From Clostridia bacterium DTU025 (lineage in GTDB: Bacteria; Bacillota; DTU025), in assembly GCA_001513145.1 (NCBI GenBank), contig LFSP01000049.1, positions 3,256 through 67,255 of the forward strand: a stretch of DNA of 64,000 bases. The letters are read 5' to 3'. The notes below the pieces were generated by a model. The model did no database searches. It was not told where the DNA came from and saw only the letters and a list, made by a program, of their open reading frames with translations. The first letter of the stretch is position 1; every line of letters begins with the position of its first letter. Shown piece after piece: positions 27,204-36,870 of the stretch. A program made the position numbers and the translations under genes.

Positions 27204-30200
27204 ATGAGACATCCGCACGTCAGCGACGCCGTGGACGAAACGCTGAAGGCTCTGGCTGAAGGTGCGGCCGAAAGATACGCGCTAGTGTGCCGCGCGGCCT
27301 ACGAGGCAGGTCAACTGAGACAGGCGGTGCTTCGCAAAGTGCCGCATGGGGCTGTGTTCTCCATGCCCGTCTATACCTTCGGGCAGTTCGTAGTTGAGCT
27401 GGCCAAGAGGCTCGGGCTTCGGCCCCACAGGCAGGTCGGGGAGATCCAAAGGGAGCTCCTCGTGGCGGACGTCCTGAGGGAGCTGCGTGATAGAGGCGAG
27501 ATACCCACGCTGGCCACCGGGGCAAACATGCAGGGGGTGGCCAGGTCACTGGCGCAGGCCTTCGCGTCGTGGCATGCGGCGGGGGCTGCTCCCGACGCCA
27601 TCGAGAACGCGTTGGGCAGCGACGCCAGCGCCATGGCCCGAGAGGCGTTGAAGGTGTGGCGGCGCTACCTCCAGATGCTCGGCGCGGCCAAGAGGGTGGA
27701 GACCGGACAGCAGCTGGTTGCCACGCTGCGCCGTCTGGAGGAGATGGCTTCTGGGGCGGTCGGCGCGTCCTGGCAGGCTGCGGCGGCAGAATGCGGGCAC
27801 GGGTTTGCGCGAGTGAGGGTTGTGGCCTGCCCGTGGCTTTCAGGAACGGAGGCAAAGCTGCTCGCGGCCCTTGCGCGGTGTGGCGTTGACGTGCAGGTGG
27901 ACCTGGGATACGTGGAGACGTTCGCGCTAAGGTGGCTGGAGCAGGCGGTGAGCCCGGCTAAGGTGAGGGGTGTGGCGCTGGCGCAGCCGGAGAGCCACCC
28001 TCGGATGATCGCCGCGGCGGGTCCCACCCGTGAGGCGCGGGCGGTGGCCAGGGAGATCAAGCGGCTGGTCGTGTGCGAAGGGGTGGACCCATCGCGAGTG
28101 TGTGTAGCGGCCGCCGACGGTGAGCGATTCGTGCCTCTGCTCCTGGACGCGTTGGACGAGTTCGGTGTGCCCGCGGCGGCGCCGCGCAAGCAGGCGATGA
28201 AGGCGTCGCCACTTGTGGCGGACTGCCTGAAGCTTGCAGAGCTGATCGCGACGGGCGAACGCCCTGTGGACATCATGCCTCTGGTGGCGAGCCCCTACCT
28301 GGGTGCAGGGCCGGCAGTGGCAGGCGGGATAGTGCGGCAACTCAAGCTGAGGGGCGTGAAGATGACGCTTGAGCAGTGGCGCGAGCGGCTGAAGCGAGAA
28401 GACGGCTCGGAGGCGGCATTCGAGAAGTGCGTGGCCCACTTGGAGCAGGCCAAAGAAGCTGCATTGGAGGCTGCGGACTCACATAGCGGGCCCACACTGG
28501 CCAGATGTGTTGAGGGCTTCCGGCAGGCCCTTCGCGCGCTGGGGCTTCCCGAGCGCATCTGGCGGCAGGAGGGCGGCCTGGCCCTCAGGGCGGAGGAATG
28601 GCAGGCGTTTACAGCCTTGGACGGCGCACTCCGAGAGGTGGCCGGTGCACAGCTGTCGGCGGCATCCGAGGCTTCTGCCAGGAAGCTATCGTGGCGCGAC
28701 TGGGAAGGCTTCAGGTCTGTTCTGGACTTTGTGGCGAGCAGGAGGTCGTACCCTCTCCAACGGCTGTCGAGCAGGGGCGTGGCAGTGATGAGCCTGCAGC
28801 GGGCGTCGTCTGGGATCGACTACGACGTGGTGTTCGTCTCGGGTGTGCGCGACAACGTGCTGCCGACCAGGCCGCGCCGACCGTGGTTCCTCGATGAGTC
28901 AGATGCGTGCGCGATCGATGCCGCAGGTTTCAGCACCGAACCCATGGGGAATGGCGTTGAAGCCGACAGGCACTTCTTCGCCTGCGCAGTGAGGTCGGGT
29001 GCACGAGTGACTTACCTAACATGGACCACCTGCGATGACGAGGGGAAAGCCGAGCGGAGGTCCTTCCTGGTGGATGAGCACCTGATTGCGCTGGGAATCA
29101 CGCCGGAAGTCGAAAAGCAGCTGACCACCGTGGTGCCTGCGTCCGATGTGATGCCGAGAAGCTGGAGCTCCGCATCGAGCCACCGCGAGGCAAGGCTGCT
29201 GGCGATGTGGAAGGGAGAGGAGATCCAGTCGGATCACGACTTTTCGGCTATGCAGCGGCGTTGGGCGCGCAGGGCGACCGCGAGCCTGGCGGAAGCGCCT
29301 GAAGCCGGCCGGTTTCGCGGGATAGTAGGTGGCGGTTGGGTTCGGAGCAGGCGCACGTGGTCTGCGACGAGCCTCAACATGTACTTGTCCTGTCCTTTCA
29401 GGTTCTTCTGCAGATACGTGCTGGGCATTCGGGTAGCTGAAGACGTGCGCGACGACATCGATCCCCTTGACAGAGGCACCATGATGCACGAGGTGATGAG
29501 GCGGTTCTACGCGGAACACCTTGGGCAGGCACTGGATCAGTCCAAGCTGAACCATTACATGGACCGCATCACGGCCATTGCAGCGCAGGTCGTCGGGGAG
29601 GCTGTCTCATTGCGGTCGTCAGTCCCGAGCGCCCTGTCGAAGGCGTACTACTACGGGCTGGCGGCGAAGCTGATGCGGTACTTGGAGGTAGAGATCAAGC
29701 TGTCAGCTGCGTGCGGCGGGGCGTGGCGCCCCGCCTACCTGGAGTGGAAGTTCGGCTCGGAGGACAGCCCGGTGGCGGTGAGCGCAAACAAGGTGGCCGT
29801 GAGCGGCATAGTTGACAGGATGGACAAAGGCCCTGACGGTGCCCTGGTGATATACGATTACAAGACAGGTTCCGTACCCAAGCTGGAAGACATCCGCAAC
29901 GCGTCCGAGATCCAGTTGGGGCTGTATGCCCTGGTGGCGCAGACGGTGCTGGGCGCCCCGGTGGCCGGTGCGTGGTATGTAGCACTGCCTGACAAGGGAA
30001 GAGACAAGGGCGTGTTCCGAGAGTCCTTCAAGGATCGATTGAACACAGGTCGATCGCGTGGCGGCATGGCTGACGAGGAATGGGCGGACTTCCTCGCCAG
30101 TGTCGAGGAGCGGATCGCTCAGTGCGAGCATGGGGAGCGGGCTGGATACTTCCCTCCCACCCCCTCCGACAAAGCCTGCCGGAGCTGCGAGTACTCCTGC

Positions 30201-30245
30201 GTGTGCCGGGCGAACTTCGATGCCGGCGACGCGGCAGAGGAATAG
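27204..30245 (+). CDS. addB: AddB-like ATP-dependent nuclease subunit B
   Basis: YLSCPFRFFCRYVLGI, VIYDYKTG nuclease motif, C-terminal ACRSCEYSCVCR (Fe-S staple); directly upstream of addA-like gene. Confidence 0.88.
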   Translation: MRHPHVSDAVDETLKALAEGAAERYALVCRAAYEAGQLRQAVLRKVPHGAVFSMPVYTFGQFVVELAKRLGLRPHRQVGEIQRELLVADVLRELRDRGEIPTLATGANMQGVARSLAQAFASWHAAGAAPDAIENALGSDASAMAREALKVWRRYLQMLGAAKRVETGQQLVATLRRLEEMASGAVGASWQAAAAECGHGFARVRVVACPWLSGTEAKLLAALARCGVDVQVDLGYVETFALRWLEQAVSPAKVRGVALAQPESHPRMIAAAGPTREARAVAREIKRLVVCEGVDPSRVCVAAADGERFVPLLLDALDEFGVPAAAPRKQAMKASPLVADCLKLAELIATGERPVDIMPLVASPYLGAGPAVAGGIVRQLKLRGVKMTLEQWRERLKREDGSEAAFEKCVAHLEQAKEAALEAADSHSGPTLARCVEGFRQALRALGLPERIWRQEGGLALRAEEWQAFTALDGALREVAGAQLSAASEASARKLSWRDWEGFRSVLDFVASRRSYPLQRLSSRGVAVMSLQRASSGIDYDVVFVSGVRDNVLPTRPRRPWFLDESDACAIDAAGFSTEPMGNGVEADRHFFACAVRSGARVTYLTWTTCDDEGKAERRSFLVDEHLIALGITPEVEKQLTTVVPASDVMPRSWSSASSHREARLLAMWKGEEIQSDHDFSAMQRRWARRATASLAEAPEAGRFRGIVGGGWVRSRRTWSATSLNMYLSCPFRFFCRYVLGIRVAEDVRDDIDPLDRGTMMHEVMRRFYAEHLGQALDQSKLNHYMDRITAIAAQVVGEAVSLRSSVPSALSKAYYYGLAAKLMRYLEVEIKLSAACGGAWRPAYLEWKFGSEDSPVAVSANKVAVSGIVDRMDKGPDGALVIYDYKTGSVPKLEDIRNASEIQLGLYALVAQTVLGAPVAGAWYVALPDKGRDKGVFRESFKDRLNTGRSRGGMADEEWADFLASVEERIAQCEHGERAGYFPPTPSDKACRSCEYSCVCRANFDAGDAAEE

Positions 30246-30258
30246 GGGGTGAGGCTAC

Positions 30259-33200
30259 GTGGGCAAGTGGACTCCAGCTCAGGAACGAGCGGTGTTCGAA
30301 ACCCACCGTTCCATGGTGGTGTCGGCGGGCGCAGGATCCGGAAAGACTAGAGTCCTGGTGGGCAGGTACATGCACCTGATCGAGTCGCGTATGGCTGACG
30401 TCGACGAGATTGTGGCCATCACCTTCACAGATAAGGCCGCCGCGGAGATGAAGGCCAGGGTATGGGCGGAGATGGCGGCCCGCGAGGCGGCCGCCCGCGC
30501 GTCAGGTGATGAGGAGCAGGCTCGCCGTTGGCACTACCTAGCGCGCAGGCTGAGCACACATGCTCGGATAAGCACCATCGACTCCTTCTGCGCCAGGCTG
30601 GTGCGGGAGAACCCTCTGGAGGCGGGGGTGGACCCCGAGTTTGCCGTCCTGGACCCGGCGGAAGGGCCGGCGCTGCTGCGCGACGCTTCTTTGGAGTGCC
30701 TGAGCAAGATGGTGGAGGAAGGCGACGCAGACATATCCCAGCTGGTTGCGGATTTCGGAGTGGGGGCCGTTGCCGAGGCCATCGAGAAGGTGTACGACAA
30801 GGTGCGGTCCACCGGGCGAACGCCGGCATACTTCGCTGATCTCACTGAGAAGGCCGTGCAGACTTGCGACGATGAACATGGTGACGAACACGTCCGCAGG
30901 GCCAAGGCGGTTGCCAGGGCCTGCGAACGGCTGGAGAAGGTGTACTGGCGACTAAAGGGCAACGGAGCGGTCTTGGACTTCACCGATATGGAACTGGCCG
31001 CTTACAGGCTGCTGAGCTCGACCGCGGCGGGCCTCAGGGTGCGCCAGAGCATCAAGTTTGTCTTGGTAGACGAGTACCAGGACACCAACGAGCTGCAGGA
31101 CAGGCTCGTATCCTTGCTGGCAGGCACGCCGCCCTCAAATAGGCTTTTCGTCGTCGGAGACGTGAAGCAGTCCATTTACGGGTTCCGCGGCGCCCAGGTG
31201 AAGGTGTTCCAGCGCGCGATGGAGGAGGCCGAGCGAGACGTGGCCATCTGGAGCCTTACCACGTTGGACTGCAACTTCCGTTCGGTGCGCCCACTGGTGG
31301 ACCTGGCTAACGCCGTCTTCAGGCCGCCCCTCAAGGGCCTGTGGACTTCAGATGCGTCGTCGGCCAGGCCGGCAGCGCCATCCGCGAGATACCATGCGGA
31401 ATTACACTTGGTCTCCCACGCTAGAGGCGAGACGGATGCCGCCGCGGAGGCGGAGGCGGAGATGGTGGCCTCGCGCATTGCGGCCATGGTGCTCCGGGGT
31501 GAACAGCTAGTCTGCGAGGTCGATCTTTCCGGATCTGTGCGAACCAGGGCTCCCAGATACCGCGACATCGCCGTCCTGCTTCGCAAGACCACCGACGTCA
31601 AGCTGTTTGAGAAGGCCCTTTCGCGCCACGGCGTGCCTTACTACGTGGTGGCCGGAAGAGGTTTCTTTGCGCGGCCGGAGGTCAAGATGCTGGTCTGCAT
31701 GATCAGGGCAGTCTGCGATCCCCATGACGACCTGTCGCTGGCAGCGGTGCTCCGGCATCCGGTCTTCGGTCTGTCAGATGAATCGTTGTTGCGCCTGGCA
31801 CTGGAAGGCGGTGGTGTGGCCTCCGGCTTCGAAAAAGCCGACGCGGAGGCGTGGAGACGGCAAATCGGCGAGGATGAAGCCGACAAGCTCGCGTGGGCCC
31901 AGAGCTGCCTCGGAATGCTCAGGGCGATGGCGGGCAGGCTGGGGACAGTCCAGCTCCTGCGAAAGATCATTGAGATAACCGGGTTCGATGCGTACGTGGC
32001 TGGAGACAACATGGGAGAGCAGGCCGTGGCGAACATCGACAAGCTGCTACGGCTGGCTCACAAGCACGCTCTGGCAGGCCTCGGGCCCCTTGAGTTCGCC
32101 CAGGAAATGGAGGATTTCGCCGAGGACAACGCCAAGGAGCCGGAGGCTGCCCTGGCGGAGGAGGAAGCCGACGTAGTCACCGTTATGACGGTGCACAAGT
32201 CGAAAGGCCTGGAGTTCCCCGTGGTGTTCGTGCCTCAGCTGTGTCGGGAGGGCCCCAAACAGCGGCCCAAGATCCTGCTTTCGGAGACGTACGGGATCGC
32301 GTGCCCGGTGTCGTCTGACATGAAGCTTCAGGAGACAGACTATGGAAAACTGGTCTTGGACGACATAAAGCAGACTGAAAAGGAGGAAGCCCTCCGGACG
32401 CTGTATGTCGCCGCCACGCGGGCTTCGGACTACCTGGTGCTGACGTCAAACATGAAGGGTGACCCTTGTCCGGGCTCCCTGAAGAAAAACGCCCAAGAAT
32501 GGCTGGTCCCATTCGCTGAAACCCTGGCGTGCTGTCTTCAGGAAAGAGAGGACGCTCTATGCGCAAGCGCACCCCGGACGGACGGTCCGGAGCGCGAGGC
32601 GCTTCGGCCGCAGGGCGCCGCTCCATGGGCTGGTGTGGCCGTCGTGGGCGCGGACCCCGAAGCTCCGCGCGTGCTGGTCACGATGACGCCCCTGGCGGAG
32701 GCCGAACACGGCGTCGAGGCGATGTGGCGTTGCGCGGCAGGGGGATCGCCTGTGGGCGAGGAGGTTGCGCTGGCCAGGGATTCGGCGCCTGATGGGAAGC
32801 CACCGCTTGTGGCGCCGATACACCAGGTGGCGCCGATCCCGTCGATCTCGGTATCGGCACTGATGTGTCTGTCCCGGTGTCCCAGGTGGTACGTGTACGA
32901 GTACGTGCTTGGCCTTTCTCGCGTCTCGGGGTTTGAGGGCGAGGGGGAGGGCCTGGAGACCATGAGCGCTAGCCTGCGAGGGCAGATCGTGCACGAGGTG
33001 TGCAGGCGAGCCCGCACCGAGCAGGAGGCCAGAGAGGCATTGCGGCATGAGCTCGACTCTCTGGGCGTTTCCGGCGATAGCAGGGCAGCGATGGAGGAGA
33101 AGCTCCTTCCGCTGGTGCGGGCGTTCCTGAAGAGCCCGGAGGCCCGGGCCGAAGGCTACCGAGAGCAACCCTTCCTGCTGGCGCTGGGCCATACCGTCGT

Positions 33201-33654
33201 CGCTGGAATCATGGACTATGTTGCCTACCACGATCATGGAGCCGTCGTGGTGGACCTCAAGACCAACGCCATCACCGAAGGCGAGGCCGAGATGGTCGCT
33301 GAGGACTATCGTGTGCAGATGAAGGCGTATGCCCTGGCTGCGCACAGGGGGTTCGGCGTCGACCACGTAACCGCGGAGCTGCACTTCCTTGCCCCCGATG
33401 TGCGCGTCCCGATGGAATTCGGCCCCGAGGAGTTCGAGAAGGCTGAGCAGGAGCTCGCGCGCCTCGTTGAGCTCGCTGCCACCTGTACGCTGCAGAGCAC
33501 GTCGCCGAAACGGAGCCGACACTGTGACACCTGTTACTACGCACCGCTGTGCTGGGGGCAGGAAGGTGAGCGCAGCAGGGCCGGGCTTGACGAAGATGAG
33601 CCGGAGGACCCGTATGAGGCTGCCGTGCTATACATGACGGAGCAAGGGCTCTAG
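30259..33654 (+). CDS. addA: AddA-like UvrD-family helicase-nuclease
   Basis: VSAGAGSGKTRVLVGRY, VDEYQDTNELQ, VGDVKQSIYGFRGA, MTVHKSKGLEFPVVF, VVDLKTNAI nuclease motif. Confidence 0.93.
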   Translation: MGKWTPAQERAVFETHRSMVVSAGAGSGKTRVLVGRYMHLIESRMADVDEIVAITFTDKAAAEMKARVWAEMAAREAAARASGDEEQARRWHYLARRLSTHARISTIDSFCARLVRENPLEAGVDPEFAVLDPAEGPALLRDASLECLSKMVEEGDADISQLVADFGVGAVAEAIEKVYDKVRSTGRTPAYFADLTEKAVQTCDDEHGDEHVRRAKAVARACERLEKVYWRLKGNGAVLDFTDMELAAYRLLSSTAAGLRVRQSIKFVLVDEYQDTNELQDRLVSLLAGTPPSNRLFVVGDVKQSIYGFRGAQVKVFQRAMEEAERDVAIWSLTTLDCNFRSVRPLVDLANAVFRPPLKGLWTSDASSARPAAPSARYHAELHLVSHARGETDAAAEAEAEMVASRIAAMVLRGEQLVCEVDLSGSVRTRAPRYRDIAVLLRKTTDVKLFEKALSRHGVPYYVVAGRGFFARPEVKMLVCMIRAVCDPHDDLSLAAVLRHPVFGLSDESLLRLALEGGGVASGFEKADAEAWRRQIGEDEADKLAWAQSCLGMLRAMAGRLGTVQLLRKIIEITGFDAYVAGDNMGEQAVANIDKLLRLAHKHALAGLGPLEFAQEMEDFAEDNAKEPEAALAEEEADVVTVMTVHKSKGLEFPVVFVPQLCREGPKQRPKILLSETYGIACPVSSDMKLQETDYGKLVLDDIKQTEKEEALRTLYVAATRASDYLVLTSNMKGDPCPGSLKKNAQEWLVPFAETLACCLQEREDALCASAPRTDGPEREALRPQGAAPWAGVAVVGADPEAPRVLVTMTPLAEAEHGVEAMWRCAAGGSPVGEEVALARDSAPDGKPPLVAPIHQVAPIPSISVSALMCLSRCPRWYVYEYVLGLSRVSGFEGEGEGLETMSASLRGQIVHEVCRRARTEQEAREALRHELDSLGVSGDSRAAMEEKLLPLVRAFLKSPEARAEGYREQPFLLALGHTVVAGIMDYVAYHDHGAVVVDLKTNAITEGEAEMVAEDYRVQMKAYALAAHRGFGVDHVTAELHFLAPDVRVPMEFGPEEFEKAEQELARLVELAATCTLQSTSPKRSRHCDTCYYAPLCWGQEGERSRAGLDEDEPEDPYEAAVLYMTEQGL

Positions 33655-33685
33655 GCGCCCGGGCCCGGCCGTCCGGCCTGCGGCG

Positions 33686-34549
33686 TCAGCCGATGGCCGG
33701 CAGAAGCCTTTCTGGAGCGAACACCAGCCCGACTACTCCGGCACCGGTGTGTGCCCCCAGAACCGGGGCGATCTGGATCGCAGGGAGCCAGCTGACGTTC
33801 AGGCGCTTCTCGACCTCCATCTTGAGCCTGGCAACGCCGGCGGGGTTGTTCCCATGCACGATCTGTGCCCGTACTGCCTCGCCTGCGTGGACCATTCTGG
33901 ACGCGATCTCCGACAGTTCAACAAGGGCCCTGTCGAAGGTGCGGGCCTGCCCCTTGGTCAAGTACGTGCCGCCTTCCTTTTCCACGCCGATGATGGGCCG
34001 AATGTTGAGTACCTGCGCCAGCAGCCCTTTCAGGTGGCTGACGCGTCCGCCGTGAATGAGGTACTTCAGCGTGGGCAGCGTGAACAGCACCTCCGTGGCC
34101 GCAGTCACCTTCTCCAGCATGGCAAGGATGCGCTCCCTGGTCCATCCTGCTTTCGCAGCAAGGGCTGCCATCTCCACGTGCCACCCCTGGGCAGCTGAGA
34201 GCGACTTGGTGTCGTAAATGGCCACGTCGGCCTCTGGAACCGCTTGGGCTGCTACGCGCGCGGCGTTCACGGTCCCGCTCAGTCCGGAGGATATGTGTAT
34301 GGAGAGTATCTCCCTGTCGGTCGCGGCAGCTTCTCGATACATCTGCGCGAGGTCGCCCGGCGAAGGCTGCGATGTAGTGGGAAAGCCCCCGGTCTCGTCG
34401 AGCTTGCGGTAGAACTCGTCCGGCTGGATGTCGATCCCGCTTAGGTAGGTTTTTCCGTCTAGGGTGATGGCAAGCGGAGCGAAGCGCACATCGGCCTGGG
34501 CTGCGTGCTCGGGAAGGAGGTCAGCCCCGCGGTCTGTCACAATCTTCAT
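33686..34549 (-). CDS. DegV family fatty-acid-binding protein
   Basis: MKIVTDRGADLLPEHAAQADVRFAPL, TSQPSPGDLAQMY, SIHISSGLSGT; RBS GGGGAAATAAC-ATG 34549. Confidence 0.94.
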   Translation of the reverse strand: MKIVTDRGADLLPEHAAQADVRFAPLAITLDGKTYLSGIDIQPDEFYRKLDETGGFPTTSQPSPGDLAQMYREAAATDREILSIHISSGLSGTVNAARVAAQAVPEADVAIYDTKSLSAAQGWHVEMAALAAKAGWTRERILAMLEKVTAATEVLFTLPTLKYLIHGGRVSHLKGLLAQVLNIRPIIGVEKEGGTYLTKGQARTFDRALVELSEIASRMVHAGEAVRAQIVHGNNPAGVARLKMEVEKRLNVSWLPAIQIAPVLGAHTGAGVVGLVFAPERLLPAIG

Positions 34550-35080
34550 GTTATTTCCCCTAACTTCCATGTACATGGACACTATGAGGCAATGTTAGCA
34601 TGTACGCTACTTCTTGGCAACCATAGAACGCCGTCATGAGAACCGACTGTGGCCCTAGTCGCTTCGTTGACGATCGCACTCGCACAAGATCTCAAGGGCT
34701 ATCCGTCCGCCATCCTGGGATTGTGAAGTTCAGAATCATACATTCCCGAGCGTTTCCGTGGCCCATTCCATGGTTTCCGCGGCCGCTCGCCGAATCGGTT
34801 CATTGCGCTCCTCTGCTCGTATCGATCGACGTGCACCTCACATGCGGAGCCCTCCGCATGGTGGTGGCTGGCGCTTTGATCGGTCGCCGCGAGACTGAGG
34901 TCCCGCCACCCTTCCATGGACCGCCCGGAACACCGCTTGGATGGCCCATCCGAGAATCCAGGCAAGAGTTGAGAAGTATTTTGAGGAACTGGTGAACTGC
35001 CCACCATCAGGTCATGTACTGGAGAATTATGCGGCAAAACAGGACATCCAAACCCTGAGGGCGAATAGGAAAACCAGGAG

Positions 35081-36220
35081 GTGGGCCGCTTGGGCAAGCA
35101 TCGTGCTAGAGGGATTCTGATCCTGGCGCTAGTGCTCTTTGTGGTGGGCGTATCTGCAGCCAGGTTCGCGCCGGAGAGCCCCACGGGGCTCGAGGTGTAT
35201 CCGTCGGCGTCCCTGACGCGGCGCACGTGGTTATCCCAGTACAATCCTGCCCTCAAAGGCACCGCCGGCGACACCCCTGTGCTGGTGTTCGAAGGAGCGC
35301 TCCCTGGCGGCACCATGTTGGTGCTGGGCGGTACCCACGCCGACGAGCCGGCAGGGGCCGCTGCCGCCTTAGTGATCGCGGAGAACGTCAGTCCCGAGCA
35401 GGGCAGGCTGATCGTCATCCCGTACGCCAACGCCTCGGGGTTCAGTCACACGCTCCCCCAGGAGGGGCACCCGTCTCATTACACGCTCGACACTCCTGGC
35501 GGGCCGAGGAGGATCCCGTTCGGCTCCCGCCTGACCAATCCGGTGCATCAATGGCCGGATCCCACAGTCTACATAGAGAAGGTACAGCGCCAGAAGCTTG
35601 CGGGAACCGAGTCGCGCAACCTGAACAGGGCGTACCCGGGAGAGGAGAACGGGTCTCTCACCGCCAAGGTGGCCTACGCCATCACCCGTCTCATAGTCGA
35701 TGAGGGCGTGGACGTGGCTGTGGACCTGCACGAGTCATCGCCTGAGTACCCTGTGAACAACGCCATAGTGGCCCACGACAGGGCGATGGACCTTGCGGCC
35801 ATAGCTGCGGTGGAGCTGGAGTACGCCGGGGTGAGCATCAACATCGAGCCGTCCCCGGTGAACCTGAGGGGGCTGTCGCACAGGGAATGGGGCGACAACA
35901 CCGATACCCTGGCGGTGCTCCTGGAGTCCCCCAACCCGTCCCAGGGAAGGTTGCGCGGGACCACCGACGAGAGGCTGGTGGTGGAAGGCATCGATCCGAT
36001 GTACTTGAAGGCCTCGCTGAGAGGGCGGCTGTACGTGCCATATACAGAGGAAGGCGCGCCGCTGGCCATGAGGGTGGGGCGGCACGTCGCCTCCGTGGAG
36101 GCGCTGGCGTGGTCGCACACCATGCTATCGCCTGACAGAGGTATAGTGCTCGGGGGGCTTCCAACTTACAGCGAACTGTTGGAGAACGGCGTGGGGGCTT
36201 ACCTCAAGCCAAGCAGGTAG
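35081..36220 (+). CDS. membrane-anchored/exported succinylglutamate desuccinylase/aspartoacylase-like (M14-type) protein
   Basis: N-terminal TM; GGTHADEPAG (HxxE), NLNRAYPG, VAVDLHES; RBS AGGAGGT suggests TTG 35090 start. Confidence 0.8.
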   Translation: MGRLGKHRARGILILALVLFVVGVSAARFAPESPTGLEVYPSASLTRRTWLSQYNPALKGTAGDTPVLVFEGALPGGTMLVLGGTHADEPAGAAAALVIAENVSPEQGRLIVIPYANASGFSHTLPQEGHPSHYTLDTPGGPRRIPFGSRLTNPVHQWPDPTVYIEKVQRQKLAGTESRNLNRAYPGEENGSLTAKVAYAITRLIVDEGVDVAVDLHESSPEYPVNNAIVAHDRAMDLAAIAAVELEYAGVSINIEPSPVNLRGLSHREWGDNTDTLAVLLESPNPSQGRLRGTTDERLVVEGIDPMYLKASLRGRLYVPYTEEGAPLAMRVGRHVASVEALAWSHTMLSPDRGIVLGGLPTYSELLENGVGAYLKPSR

Positions 36221-36255
36221 ACGAACGCATTCTCATGAAGAAGGAGGATACTGCA

Positions 36256-36822
36256 ATGAGAAATAGGACTATAGTAGCGATCGCGCTGGCGCTCGCGGCG
36301 GCGCTGCTGCTGGCGGGCATAGTGGCGGCGGCCCCGGCACCCGGAAAGCCGGCGCTGATCACGTCTGCAGGGCAGAGCACCGACGGGCTCATCCTAAGGA
36401 CCATCCTGACTGACAGGGCCACCGGCGAGTCGGTGCCCTTCGAGAAGCTGGCGACGCCCGAGAACCTTCAGGGCGTGAGAACCCTCATCGTGGCGGTTGG
36501 CCTCAGCTCCAAGGGCCTTGGCGCTGCAGGCGTCAACCAGGACCAGGAGAGGGAGAGGGTCGCGAACTTGCTTGACGCGGCAAAGGCCAACGACGTGTAC
36601 GTGATCTTGGTTCACATTGGCGGAACCGCTCGTCGCGGCGCCGGCTCGGACGAGTTCAGCAGCATGGTTGCCGAGTATGCTCACCAGATCTTCGTGGTCA
36701 AGGCAGGCAACGACGACGGCTTCTTCAACAAGCTTGCGGAGGCTAGAGGTATACCGGTTACCGAAGTCAACGACAGGACGGCACTGGGCCCGATCCTCAC
36801 GGAACTGCTGGCAGGCAATTAA
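36256..36822 (+). CDS. small exported protein of unknown function (possibly the family called DUF6305; recall unverified)
   Basis: Signal peptide; TSAGQSTDGLILR, VGLSSKGLGAAGVNQDQE; paralog of 45372 CDS. Confidence 0.7.
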   Translation: MRNRTIVAIALALAAALLLAGIVAAAPAPGKPALITSAGQSTDGLILRTILTDRATGESVPFEKLATPENLQGVRTLIVAVGLSSKGLGAAGVNQDQERERVANLLDAAKANDVYVILVHIGGTARRGAGSDEFSSMVAEYAHQIFVVKAGNDDGFFNKLAEARGIPVTEVNDRTALGPILTELLAGN

Positions 36823-36870
36823 CGGCTCACCGGCGAACGCGGGCGAAGCCCGACGGATGGAGGACCACCA

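Noticed and set aside
32557-33522. 321-aa minus-strand ORF
   Set aside because: Antisense to the AddA 3' half, no motifs.
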